Of a stretch of DNA of 64,000 nt, positions 54,887-63,114 are shown in pieces. The notes under the pieces are model-generated. The model searched no databases. It was not told where the DNA came from and was given only the letters and a program-made list of their open reading frames with translations. Every line of letters begins with the position of its first letter. The stretch's first letter is position 1. A program made the position numbers and the translations under genes. The DNA is from Isosphaeraceae bacterium (GTDB taxonomy: Bacteria > Planctomycetota > Planctomycetia > Isosphaerales > Isosphaeraceae), in contig JARLIH010000366.1 of the NCBI GenBank assembly GCA_031291845.1, positions 1-64,000 on the forward strand. The letters run 5' to 3'.

Positions 54887-56107
54887 ATGGCCGAAGACCT
54901 TGCGGAACCGCTGATTGCAACCCCAGCCGGCCTCGATGAGCTGGTCGCGCACCTGCGTTCCTCGGGGCGGTTCGCGTTTGACACGGAGTTCGTCTCGGAG
55001 GAGACCTTCGAGCCGCAGCTTTGTCTGATCCAGATTGCCACGCGCGACCGCCTGGCGGTTGTCGACCCGATCGCGGTGCGCGAGCTCCGGCCCTTCTGGG
55101 ACGTCGTGAACGACCCGGCCGTCGAAGTCGTGATGCACGCAGCCGGCGAGGACCTGCGGATTTGCCGGTTTCAGACGGGGACGGTTCCGGCTCGGGTCTT
55201 TGACGTCCAGATCGCGGCCGGCCTGGTCGGCTTCGGTTACCCGCTTTCGCTGGGAAACCTCGTCTATCAATGCCTCCGCACCACCGTCGCTGGCGGGGAA
55301 ACCCGCACCGACTGGCGGCGCCGGCCGCTCAGTACGCCCCAGTTGCGTTACGCCCTGGACGACGTTCGCTACTTGCTGCCCGTCGCCGACGACATCCGCG
55401 ACCGATTGGCAGGGCTTGGTCGTTCGGAGTGGGCCGAGGACGAGTTCGTGCGGTTCGTCAGCGCGATCCAGAACCGAACCGACGAGGAACGGTGGCGGCG
55501 TCTTCCGGGGCTGCACCAACTTTCGCGCCGCGGCCTGGAGGTGGCTCGCCGGCTGTCCGAATGGCGGTTCGAAGAAGCCCGGCGCTCGAACCGGCCGATC
55601 AGGCAGCTCCTGCGCGATGATCTGCTGGTGGCGATCGCCAAGCGGCAGCCGCTGAACCGCCGCGATCTCGAGCTCTTGCGCGAGTTCAACCGGCCCCACC
55701 TGCTGAGCAAAGGCCCGGACATCCTGCGCGTGATCGCCGAGGCTCAGGCCGTACCCGCCGAAGCGCTGCCGGAGCACGCGGACAAGCCGGACGACGGGCC
55801 GGGGCTGTCGATGGTCGTCAACCTCCTGAGTGCAGCGCTCGCTCGCTGCTGCGCCCAGAACAAAGTGGCCGTCGGACTCGTCGGGGCGGTCGCCGACCTC
55901 AAGGACCTGGTTCGCTGGCACACGGAGGGGCGACCCGAATCCCGGCGTCCCACGTTGGCGCGCGGCTGGCGGGACATCGTCTGCGGAGAGCCGCTGCTCG
56001 ACGTTCTGTCGGGCCGCTGTGCGTTGCGCGTCGTCGACCCGCAGGCCGAAGTGCCGGTTGCCCTCGTACCAATGCCCGAAGATCGACGATTTGAAGACGC
56101 GGTGTGA
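54887..56107 (+). CDS. rnd: Ribonuclease D-like 3'-5' exonuclease
   Basis: A 406-residue RNase D. The DEDD catalytic residues lie in FAFDTEFVSE, VMHAAGEDLRI and the Asp-Tyr pair in LRYALDDVRYLL; QLCLIQIATR is conserved. HRDC-like helices follow at about residues 195-350 (RLPGLHQLSRRGLEVARRLSEWR; LLSKGPDILRVIAEA). It trims tRNA and other RNA 3' ends. The ATG at 54887 gives MAEDLAEPLI just before the exonuclease domain. The AP-endonuclease-like isomerase gene starts 28 bases after it. Confidence 0.93.
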   Translation: MAEDLAEPLIATPAGLDELVAHLRSSGRFAFDTEFVSEETFEPQLCLIQIATRDRLAVVDPIAVRELRPFWDVVNDPAVEVVMHAAGEDLRICRFQTGTVPARVFDVQIAAGLVGFGYPLSLGNLVYQCLRTTVAGGETRTDWRRRPLSTPQLRYALDDVRYLLPVADDIRDRLAGLGRSEWAEDEFVRFVSAIQNRTDEERWRRLPGLHQLSRRGLEVARRLSEWRFEEARRSNRPIRQLLRDDLLVAIAKRQPLNRRDLELLREFNRPHLLSKGPDILRVIAEAQAVPAEALPEHADKPDDGPGLSMVVNLLSAALARCCAQNKVAVGLVGAVADLKDLVRWHTEGRPESRRPTLARGWRDIVCGEPLLDVLSGRCALRVVDPQAEVPVALVPMPEDRRFEDAV

Positions 56108-56135
56108 GTTTTCATAGACTTCCGAGGGATGACGG

Positions 56136-56978
56136 ATGGCCCGGGTTCTGAGCTGTTTCAGCAATTGCTATGGCCCGTCTGGTGTCTGGGCCGCGGTGGA
56201 GAACATCCGTGCGGCGGGGATCGACCACCTGGAGCTCGCGCTCCGGGGGCACAATTTCGGGGGCCTCGTGATTCCGGAGTCGGCCGTCGTCACCGAGAAA
56301 GCGGACGATGCGACCGCAGGTGCCTTCTGCGATCACTTGCGAAAGCACGGCGTGAAGGTGAGCGGGTGCAACGTCGGTGGTGCCGATATCCGGACCGAGG
56401 ACGGCGTGGCCCTGACCGAGCGCAGAATCCGGTTCGCCGCGCGCTGGTTCGGTGTCAGCGTCGTCGTCTCGGGGGCGGGGCAGCCGGCCGACGCGGCGGA
56501 ACGCCGGGCGATCGTCGAGCACCTCCGGCGGATCGGCGACACGGCCGGGTCCGTCGGCATCACGGTCGCGCTCGAAACCCACAAGGGGCCGACCCAGAAC
56601 GCCCGGTCCATGCTCGCCCTGATGGACGAGGTCGACCATCCGCAGGTACGCCTCAATTTTGATACGGGCAACATCGCCTACTACAACGAGGCGACCAACC
56701 CGGTCGACGAACTGGATCTAGTCAAGCACCTGGTCCGAAACGTCCACCTGAAGGACAACCGGGGTGGTCTCGAGGACTGGTATTTCCCCGCGCTCGGCGA
56801 AGGGGGCGCGGTCGACTTCGTGCGCGTGCGCGAGATCCTCGATGGGGTCGGCTTTTCAGGTCCCTACACGATCGAGTTGGAAGGTATCGGAGGGGAGCCC
56901 GAACCGGGGCTCGAGGAACGCCAGGCACGAATTGCGCGAAGTGTCGAACACCTCCGCTCCTGCGGATATCTCGCGTAG
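56136..56978 (+). CDS. Sugar-phosphate isomerase/epimerase (xylose-isomerase-like TIM barrel)
   Basis: A 280-residue TIM-barrel protein of the AP-endonuclease-2/sugar isomerase superfamily. ALETHKGPTQNARSMLALM, RLNFDTGNIAYYNE and VHLKDNRGG give the expected Glu, Asp and His/Asp metal ligands in order. Family members isomerise or epimerise small sugars or inositols. Substrate unknown. The ATG at 56136 begins MARVLSCFSNCYG. It lies 28 bases after rnd and may share its transcript. Confidence 0.88.
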   Translation: MARVLSCFSNCYGPSGVWAAVENIRAAGIDHLELALRGHNFGGLVIPESAVVTEKADDATAGAFCDHLRKHGVKVSGCNVGGADIRTEDGVALTERRIRFAARWFGVSVVVSGAGQPADAAERRAIVEHLRRIGDTAGSVGITVALETHKGPTQNARSMLALMDEVDHPQVRLNFDTGNIAYYNEATNPVDELDLVKHLVRNVHLKDNRGGLEDWYFPALGEGGAVDFVRVREILDGVGFSGPYTIELEGIGGEPEPGLEERQARIARSVEHLRSCGYLA

Positions 56979-57181
56979 GACGTATTGTACCCCCCGTCGT
57001 TACTTCGGAGTTCCTCGTGGGAACGAGGCGATTATCATTCGTGGGTCGCGAGGAACGCCCGGCGCATCGCATCCACGCCGCAGGAATGCGAGTTGGCCGC
57101 CCTACGAATTACGCTCCCTCCGCCTCTACAATGCTAGCGGAGGTCATTAAGGAAAGCGTCACTACGATCGGACCCTACGCC

Positions 57182-57502
57182 ATGCCCACCGCGAACCAAC
57201 TGTACGATGAAGCCGCTGCGCTCCGCGACAAGGGCGACAAGGTCGCCGCAATCGCCAAGCTTGACGAAGCCGTCGCCCTCGACCCCGCCTTCGCGATCGG
57301 TCACGGCATGCTCGCGAAACTCTGCGCCGATGTCGCTGAAGTGGACAAGGCCATCCACCACGCGAAACGCGTTGTCGAGCTGGAACCGGACGACGCGTTC
57401 AGCTACACCGCCCTCTCCGTCATCTACCAGCGTTGCGGCAAGATCCCGGAGGCCGAGCAGGCCAAGGCGATCGCCTGGAACAAGCAGATGGGATTCGAGT
57501 AA
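57182..57502 (+). CDS. Small TPR protein
   Basis: A 106-residue cytoplasmic protein with about two and a half tetratricopeptide repeats (NQLYDEAAALRDKGDKVAAIAKLDEAVALDP; AIHHAKRVVELEPDDAFSYTALSVIYQ). It ends KIPEAEQAKAIAWNKQMGFE. It most likely binds another protein. The ATG at 57182 starts the first repeat; ATG 57134 is also in frame but no ribosome-binding site favours either. Between it and 56978 are 203 bases without a gene. The M20 peptidase gene follows 24 bases later. Confidence 0.85.
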   Translation: MPTANQLYDEAAALRDKGDKVAAIAKLDEAVALDPAFAIGHGMLAKLCADVAEVDKAIHHAKRVVELEPDDAFSYTALSVIYQRCGKIPEAEQAKAIAWNKQMGFE

Positions 57503-57525
57503 GACCATCCCCGGAGCTCCGCCTG

Positions 57526-58833
57526 ATGCCGATTCTCCGTACCGCACTCGTTCTCGGGCTTCTGGCCGGCATAGGGCCGTCGTCAAACGCTCAGACCGGA
57601 AAGGATGACGACGCCTGGTTTCACCAGCACCGTGACGAATTCGTCGGGCTCTACACGGACCTGCACCGTCACCCCGAGCTGTCGTTCCAGGAGGTCAAGA
57701 CGGCCCAGCGCGTGGCCGACGAACTGCGAAAGGCCGGCGCGGACGTGACGACGGGCGTTGGCAAGCTCGGCGTTGTCGGCGTTTTCAAGAATGGCGTTGG
57801 CAAGACCGTTCTCGTGCGCACGGACCTCGACGCGCTTCCCGTGACCGAGGAAACCGGGCTGCCGTACGCGAGCAAGGCGAAAGGCGTCGATGCGTCCGGC
57901 AAGGAGGTCGGCGTCATGCACGCGTGCGGCCACGACATGCACATGGCTTGTCTCGTGGGAACGGCGAGGTGGCTGTCGGATCACAAGGACCAGTGGTCTG
58001 GCACCGTGGTCTTCATCGGGCAGCCGGCCGAGGAAATGATCGGCGGCGCCAAGGAGATGCTCAAGGACGGGCTCTATACGCGCTTTCCGAAGCCGGATTA
58101 TGCCCTGGCGCTGCACGTGGTGAACGACCAGCCGGTCGGCACCGTTGCCTATACGTCCGGGCCGGCACTGGCGGGCTCGACGTCCGTGGACATCACGATC
58201 AAGGGACGCGGCGGCCACGGGGCTGCGCCCCACACGGCCGTCGACCCGATCGTTGTGGCCGCGTTCGTGATCGTCGACTTGCAGACGGTGGTCAGTCGCG
58301 AGATCGATCCGATTCATCCGTCCGTTCTGACGGTTGGGTCGATCCACGGCGGGACCAAGCACAATATCATCCCCGAAGAGGTCAAGCTGCAACTCACCTT
58401 GCGGGCCTACAGCGAGGAGGTGAGGTCGCAATTGATTGAGGGGCTGAAGAGACGCGTTTTCGCCCTGGCCAAGGCACACCGAGCTCCCGACCCGATCGTG
58501 ACCGTGCACGACGGAACCCCGCCGACGATCAACACGCCGGAGCTCGTCAAGAAGGTGGTTCCCGCGCTGATCCGGGAACTGGGGCCGACGCACATCAAGG
58601 AAGTCGAGCCCGTGATGGGGGCGGAGGATTTCGGCCTCTTTAGCCAGGGGGGCGTGCCGATCTTTATGTTCCGGCTGGGGACGATCAGCCCCGAGCGGAT
58701 GGCCGAAGCGAAGCAAAAAGGACTGCCTTCGCTTCACTCGCCCCAGTACTACCCCGAACCCGCCCCCAGCCTGCAGACCGGCATTCGCGCCATGACGGCC
58801 GCCGTGCGCGAGTTGCTCCCTCCGAAGTCGTGA
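57526..58833 (+). CDS. Secreted M20-family amidohydrolase/peptidase
   Basis: A 435-residue zinc-dependent hydrolase of the M20 (aminoacylase/hippurate hydrolase) type with a signal peptide (LRTALVLGLLAGIGPSSNA). HRHPELSFQE, HACGHDMHMACLVG and GQPAEEMIGGAKEML hold the metal ligands and catalytic glutamate; DITIKGRGGHGAAPH is the dimerisation-domain loop. Activity is N-acyl-amino-acid or indole-acetyl-amino-acid hydrolysis in the periplasm. The ATG at 57526 follows GGAGCTCC and gives the signal directly. The racemase/aldolase-like gene starts 25 bases after it. Confidence 0.93.
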   Translation: MPILRTALVLGLLAGIGPSSNAQTGKDDDAWFHQHRDEFVGLYTDLHRHPELSFQEVKTAQRVADELRKAGADVTTGVGKLGVVGVFKNGVGKTVLVRTDLDALPVTEETGLPYASKAKGVDASGKEVGVMHACGHDMHMACLVGTARWLSDHKDQWSGTVVFIGQPAEEMIGGAKEMLKDGLYTRFPKPDYALALHVVNDQPVGTVAYTSGPALAGSTSVDITIKGRGGHGAAPHTAVDPIVVAAFVIVDLQTVVSREIDPIHPSVLTVGSIHGGTKHNIIPEEVKLQLTLRAYSEEVRSQLIEGLKRRVFALAKAHRAPDPIVTVHDGTPPTINTPELVKKVVPALIRELGPTHIKEVEPVMGAEDFGLFSQGGVPIFMFRLGTISPERMAEAKQKGLPSLHSPQYYPEPAPSLQTGIRAMTAAVRELLPPKS

Positions 58834-58858
58834 ACGCTTCTTCCCCGAGAAATGGACC

Positions 58859-59974
58859 ATGCAACCCGACTATCGAGTGAACGACCCCGACGCGCTCCTG
58901 AGCCCGTCGCTGCTCATCTTCCGCGACATCGTCGTTCATAACCTGCACGAGATGATCCGCTTGGCGCGGGGCGCCGAGCGGTTGCGCCCGCACGTGAAGA
59001 CGCACAAGATGCCGCGGCTGGTCGCCCTCTGCGAGCAGTTGGGAATTCACAAGCATAAGTGCGCCACGATTGCCGAGGCCGAGATGACCGCCGCCGCGGG
59101 GGGGCAGGACGTGCTGCTGGCCTACCCGCTCGTCGGGCCGAACATCCGGCGCTTCGTGCGGCTTGCCACGGCGTATCCGGAGACCACGTTCCGCGTCCTT
59201 GTCGACGAACCTTTGCCCGCGCGCGCCCTGTCTGCGGCGCTCGCCGAGACCGAGTTGTCGGTGCCGGTCCTGATCGACCTGGAAGTCGGCATGGGACGGA
59301 CCGGGACCGCCCCCGACGACGCTGCGCTGGCCCTGTGCGAGCTGGTCGACGGGCTGCCCCACCTCGAATTCGAAGGGATCTCGGCCTACGATGGTCAAAT
59401 CCACGACAGCGACCTCGCGCAGCGCCGGCGCGCTGCCGAGACCGGCATCGCCCAGACGCTTGCATTTCGCGAACGGCTGTTGGCGAAGGGCCTGAACGTG
59501 CACCGGCTGGTGCTCGGGGGAACGCCCACCTTTCCCATCCACGCCGAGCTTGACGTTCCCGGCGTGGAGTGTTCGCCGGGAACCTGCACGATCCAAGACG
59601 TGGGATACGCGAATCGTCACCCGGATCTCCCCTTCATCCCAGGGGCCGCGCTTCTGACGCGCGTGATCAGCCGGCCCAGGCCCGGCCGGCTCTGCCTGGA
59701 CCTCGGGCACAAGGCCGTCGCCGCCGACCCACCCGCAGGCTCGCGGCTGACGATTCCCGAGTTGCCGGAGGCACACATCGGAGGCCAGAGCGAAGAGCAC
59801 CTCGTCGTCGACACGCCCAGGGCTTCCGAGTTTCCTCCGGGTACGGCGCTGCTGGCGTTCCCCAGCCATATCTGCCCGACCTGCGCGTTGCACCGCCGGG
59901 TGTACGTGATGGAGCACGGAGACCTCGTGGATGAGTGGGAAGTCGCGGCGCGCGACCGCGTGCTGACCGTCTGA
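58859..59974 (+). CDS. D-threonine aldolase / D-serine dehydratase-like PLP protein
   Basis: A 371-residue PLP-dependent protein of the alanine-racemase-fold D-threonine aldolase family. RPHVKTHKM carries the PLP lysine, VLIDLEVGMGRTG and LVLGGTPTFPIHAELD bind the cofactor, and the C-terminal FPSHICPTCALH provides the His and Cys metal ligands of D-serine dehydratase-like members. It would split D-threonine or D-serine. The ATG at 58859 follows GAGAAATGGACC. It follows the M20 peptidase by 25 bases, so both may degrade peptide- or D-amino-acid-derived material. Confidence 0.9.
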   Translation: MQPDYRVNDPDALLSPSLLIFRDIVVHNLHEMIRLARGAERLRPHVKTHKMPRLVALCEQLGIHKHKCATIAEAEMTAAAGGQDVLLAYPLVGPNIRRFVRLATAYPETTFRVLVDEPLPARALSAALAETELSVPVLIDLEVGMGRTGTAPDDAALALCELVDGLPHLEFEGISAYDGQIHDSDLAQRRRAAETGIAQTLAFRERLLAKGLNVHRLVLGGTPTFPIHAELDVPGVECSPGTCTIQDVGYANRHPDLPFIPGAALLTRVISRPRPGRLCLDLGHKAVAADPPAGSRLTIPELPEAHIGGQSEEHLVVDTPRASEFPPGTALLAFPSHICPTCALHRRVYVMEHGDLVDEWEVAARDRVLTV

Positions 59975-60075
59975 ATCGGCTTCCGCAGCAAGTCGGCACT
60001 GATTAAGATAATTTTTTCTCCGCGGGTCGAAATCCGCGGTCGCTCCGGAACCTCTCTCGCACACAGGAACGACGG

Positions 60076-60759
60076 ATGAAGTATCTCATGGCCGCCGCGG
60101 CCACCCTCGGGCTACTCGCCGTTTCGGCGCTGGCCCAGGAGCCGAAGGCGAAGGACGCGCCCAAGGCGAGCACCGACGCGCAGGACCTGCGTCAGAAAGC
60201 CAGCTACGCACTCGGCCAGAATATCGGCGATAGCATGCGGAAGCAGTCGATCGGGATCGACGCCGATGCCCTCGCGCGCGGCCTCAAGGACGGCTTGGCG
60301 GACAAGGGCCAGTTCACGGAGCACCAGATTCGCGAGGTCTTGACGGCGTTCCAGGAAGATATTGCTTCCAAGAAGAGCAAGGCCGACGGCGACTTCCTCG
60401 AGGCCAATAAGACCAAGCCCGGCGTGAAGACCACCGCCAGCGGTCTGCAGTACAAGGTCTTGAAGGAAGGCACTGGCGCGAGCCCCAAGGCGACCGACAC
60501 GGTTTCGGTCAACTATAAGGGCACGCTCGTCGACGGGACCGAATTTGACAGTTCGTACAAGCGCGGCGAGCCGACGGAGTTCCCGGTCAATCGCGTCATC
60601 CCGGGGTGGACCGAGGGCCTCCAGTTGATGAAGGTCGGCTCGAAGTTCGAGTTCTTCATCCCGGCCAAGCTCGCGTACGGCGACCGTCCCCCGCCCGGTA
60701 GCAAGATCGGTCCGGGTGCGACCTTGGTGTTCGAAGTCGAATTGCTCGGCATCAAGTAA
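60076..60759 (+). CDS. Exported FKBP-type peptidyl-prolyl isomerase
   Basis: A 227-residue periplasmic PPIase with signal peptide MKYLMAAAATLGLLAVSALA. The N-terminal helical dimerisation region (QDLRQKASYALGQNIGDSMRKQ...) is of the Mip/FkpA kind, and the C-terminal FKBP domain is complete: VNYKGTLVDGTEFDSSY, FPVNRVIPGWTEGLQLM, FFIPAKLAYGDR and LVFEVELLGIK. The ATG at 60076 gives the signal peptide. It stands alone, about 100 bases after the PLP-enzyme gene. Confidence 0.95.
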   Translation: MKYLMAAAATLGLLAVSALAQEPKAKDAPKASTDAQDLRQKASYALGQNIGDSMRKQSIGIDADALARGLKDGLADKGQFTEHQIREVLTAFQEDIASKKSKADGDFLEANKTKPGVKTTASGLQYKVLKEGTGASPKATDTVSVNYKGTLVDGTEFDSSYKRGEPTEFPVNRVIPGWTEGLQLMKVGSKFEFFIPAKLAYGDRPPPGSKIGPGATLVFEVELLGIK

Positions 60760-61092
60760 GACCGCGCCGAAGCGTTCGAACGAAGGGTGGGGACGACGAA
60801 CGCCGTGCTCCACCCGTTTTTCGTTAACGTTCCGCCAGAGGGCTGGCCGTTCGCTCTCTTGATTCCTGGGAGCACCAGGCCTGGCGGCCGAACACATCCT
60901 GCCGTGGAAGTATTGCGCGAAATCCCCGTCCCGCCGGGGCAGAGGTGGAATGAGCGCCCGTGGCCGAAGCAGCAACTCGTCCGCGGACGCGGCTTGAGAG
61001 CCGCTGCAAGCCCTACTCTTCAACGCCCCCCGTCTCACCGTCCCAAGGACAGACTCGTTTCTTGCCGTATGCCGGGACGTTAATTCAAGGTC
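60760..61092. other. Gene-free stretch between convergent units
   Basis: 333 bases between the FKBP gene and the minus-strand methanofuran operon. Open frames are arginine-rich and unsupported. No clear hairpin was picked out. Confidence 0.35.
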
Positions 61093-61407
61093 TCAAGCGG
61101 GGTCGATCACCTTCACATGCTGGACCCGCTCCGCCCGGAGCCAGCCGAGTAGCGTCTCTTGCTCCTCGGTCAGCTCCAGCTCGGTCATGTTGGCGGTGTC
61201 CAGGGGCGAAACGAGGTGAAAGACGCCGTCATCCAGCCAGCGAGCGACGTCGGCCTCGGCGAACCAGAACTCGCTTTCCCCGAGCGGCGGGGCCTCCGCC
61301 GGGGGGGATGCGCTGGCGAAGTACACGAGCTGCGTGCGGAGCCGCGCGGAAATCGGCCGGGCGGCGACGTTCGGGCGGTCGAGGGACACGAGCGCCGGCT
61401 GGTTCAT
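61093..61407 (-). CDS. Unknown small protein at end of methanofuran-type operon
   Basis: A 104-residue soluble protein (MNQPALVSLDRPNVAAR... to VQHVKVIDPA). The central part (FWFAEADVARWLDDGVFHLVSPLDTANMTELELTEEQETLLGWL) looks like a small folded domain, with no motif I recognise. The in-frame ATG at 61467 would begin one base after the upstream stop but adds an arginine-rich stretch; I therefore prefer 61407. It lies downstream of the MfnE-like gene on the same strand, so it may belong to the operon. Confidence 0.55.
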   Translation of the reverse strand: MNQPALVSLDRPNVAARPISARLRTQLVYFASASPPAEAPPLGESEFWFAEADVARWLDDGVFHLVSPLDTANMTELELTEEQETLLGWLRAERVQHVKVIDPA

Positions 61408-61468
61408 GCGATTGCGCCTGCGGTTTCGGTGGGGAATGTCGGTCCGGCTCGAATTCTCACCCAGCATG

Positions 61469-62086
61469 TCAGCGGTCGTCAAGAGACCGAACGAGACGAA
61501 GAGGCTCTGCGGACGGGGCTCTCAGGTTCAACAGGAAGACTCGCTCGACGTGTTGCGCAACGGCGGGGAAGTGGGCGTCGACCAGCCCGGCTCGTGCCGC
61601 ACTCTCGGCCGACCCCGCGCGGGGCAGGGGGGCACTCTTGAGCAGAACGAGCTCAGGTGCGCCGAGGCGTTGGGCCACGTATGCCGCGATCGAGTCGGTG
61701 GTCACGTCCCACGTGTGCGGGAGCGCCCTGCCGGAGCGTTTCTCGTCGCTTTCCAAAAGACGCCGGGGTGCGAAAACAGGTGTCCGCGCCAGGCCCCAGA
61801 CGCGCGAGAGCTCGGCTTCGTCGTCGACCGCGTCGAGGCCCGTTACCGCCGATGCTAGCACGTGGGCGGTGAAGTCGAGCGCGCGCAACGCGAGGTCGTG
61901 GGCGCGCTCCTCGCCCAGCCCATGAACGCGATCCAAACCGCGGACCACGTCGGCCGCCGCCCCACCTCCCGCGACGATCACCAGACGCTCAGCGGCTCGT
62001 TCTTTTAAATAGTACGAGAGCCGGGCCGGCAACTCGGGCCAATCGAGCAGGCTCCCCCCCACCTTGATCACGGCGTCTACGCTCAT
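61469..62086 (-). CDS. Amino-acid-kinase-fold protein, MfnE-like
   Basis: A 205-residue kinase of the amino-acid-kinase fold. The start AVIKVGGSLLDW, VIVAGGGAAADVVR and the late WDVTTDSIAAYVAQRLGAPELVLLKS are the family signatures. Size and operon match MfnE, the kinase that phosphorylates the aminomethylfuran precursor of methanofuran. Methylotrophs and planctomycetes that use tetrahydromethanopterin have such genes. The ATG at 62086 overlaps the upstream stop (ATGA). The exact substrate is inferred from neighbours. Confidence 0.85.
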   Translation of the reverse strand: MSVDAVIKVGGSLLDWPELPARLSYYLKERAAERLVIVAGGGAAADVVRGLDRVHGLGEERAHDLALRALDFTAHVLASAVTGLDAVDDEAELSRVWGLARTPVFAPRRLLESDEKRSGRALPHTWDVTTDSIAAYVAQRLGAPELVLLKSAPLPRAGSAESAARAGLVDAHFPAVAQHVERVFLLNLRAPSAEPLRLVRSLDDR

Positions 62087-63114
62087 CCCGCGGCGTCCTC
62101 GCACGCGAGGATTGTCAGCGCGTACGCGCAGCCCGCACTCGAGGCGACCGGCCCCCAGGCATCGCGTAGACTGACGATTAGCCCGCCGGGATCGATGACG
62201 CGCTGGGCGAGGCGCCGGGCGAGGAACTCTCCGGAGCCCGCGATCACGGCGGCCTGGGGAAGGACCCCGACGGCCCGGCAAGCACGAGCCGCGGCGGCCT
62301 CCAACCGGTTCCGAAGCGCTTCGTCTGCCGCCCGGGCGAAGGCGACGGCATCGTCGCCGCTGAAGCCGTCGCGGTCCGCTCCGACCATCCGTGCGAGCCG
62401 GTCTCGTGAGGCGTCGGCGGTGGCGGGGCGCCCGTCAGCCGTTGAGAAGTCCTTGGCGTCGGACGGGATCTCGCCAAGAGTGAGGTAGACATCAAGCGTG
62501 GAGGCGAACAATTCCGCCGCCAACCCGGTGGCAAGACCGCGGAACGGAAGCTCAATCGCGAGCGCGTGGACCGGCGTCCGCCGCACGCCGGCGTAAACGA
62601 GCTCGCCGTTCTGAAGCCGCTCGGTGTCGGTCCGCCCACGCGCAAGGGGCTGACCGTGACGTAGCGGGATCAGGTCCGTCGTCGTACTGCCAACATCGAT
62701 CAAGAGGCCCCCGCCCTCGGCGACCAACCGAGCGGCGAGCTCCGCAAGCGCCAGCCAATTCGCGGCCGCGGCAAGACCAGGGCGTTCGCGGGCGTCGGCC
62801 ACCTCGTGAAACTGGCCGTCGACCCCCCAAACCCGCGTCGGTACGCCCCGGAAGGCCGTGACCACGGCATCGAGGACCGCATTGACGCCAAACGCTTTGG
62901 TCGGATAGCAGTCGCAGAGCTCCGCGGTCATCGTCACCGCGATCCGGTCGAATGGTGGAAACGTGCCTCCGAGCGCGGCCAGCACGTCCGGCAATTCGTC
63001 GGGCCGCTTCCAAAGCTCAAAGGGGAGGGCCCGCGCGACTCCCAAGGTGTGCGCGGCCTTGATGTTCGCTCCTCCCACATCGAGCGCGAGCCAGGCCGAG
63101 GTCCGAGCCGTCAT
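62083..63114 (-). CDS. Hydantoinase/oxoprolinase-family protein, MfnF-like
   Basis: A 343-residue ASKHA-fold protein. LALDVGGANIKAAH is the phosphate-binding loop of the family, GGGLLIDVGSTTTDLIPLRHG the second, and AVIAGSGEFLARRLAQ the third. Its length and the flanking ATP-grasp and MfnE-like genes match MfnF, which joins the furan unit to tyramine-glutamate in methanofuran synthesis. The ATG at 63114 overlaps the upstream TGA by ATGA; the 35-codon extension in the frame is antisense-like and unsupported. Function by homology and context, not proven here. Confidence 0.85.
   Translation of the reverse strand: MTARTSAWLALDVGGANIKAAHTLGVARALPFELWKRPDELPDVLAALGGTFPPFDRIAVTMTAELCDCYPTKAFGVNAVLDAVVTAFRGVPTRVWGVDGQFHEVADARERPGLAAAANWLALAELAARLVAEGGGLLIDVGSTTTDLIPLRHGQPLARGRTDTERLQNGELVYAGVRRTPVHALAIELPFRGLATGLAAELFASTLDVYLTLGEIPSDAKDFSTADGRPATADASRDRLARMVGADRDGFSGDDAVAFARAADEALRNRLEAAAARACRAVGVLPQAAVIAGSGEFLARRLAQRVIDPGGLIVSLRDAWGPVASSAGCAYALTILACEDAAG

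Noticed and set aside
54857-56164. 435-residue minus-strand frame over rnd
   Set aside because: Antisense to a clear RNase D with intact DEDD residues.
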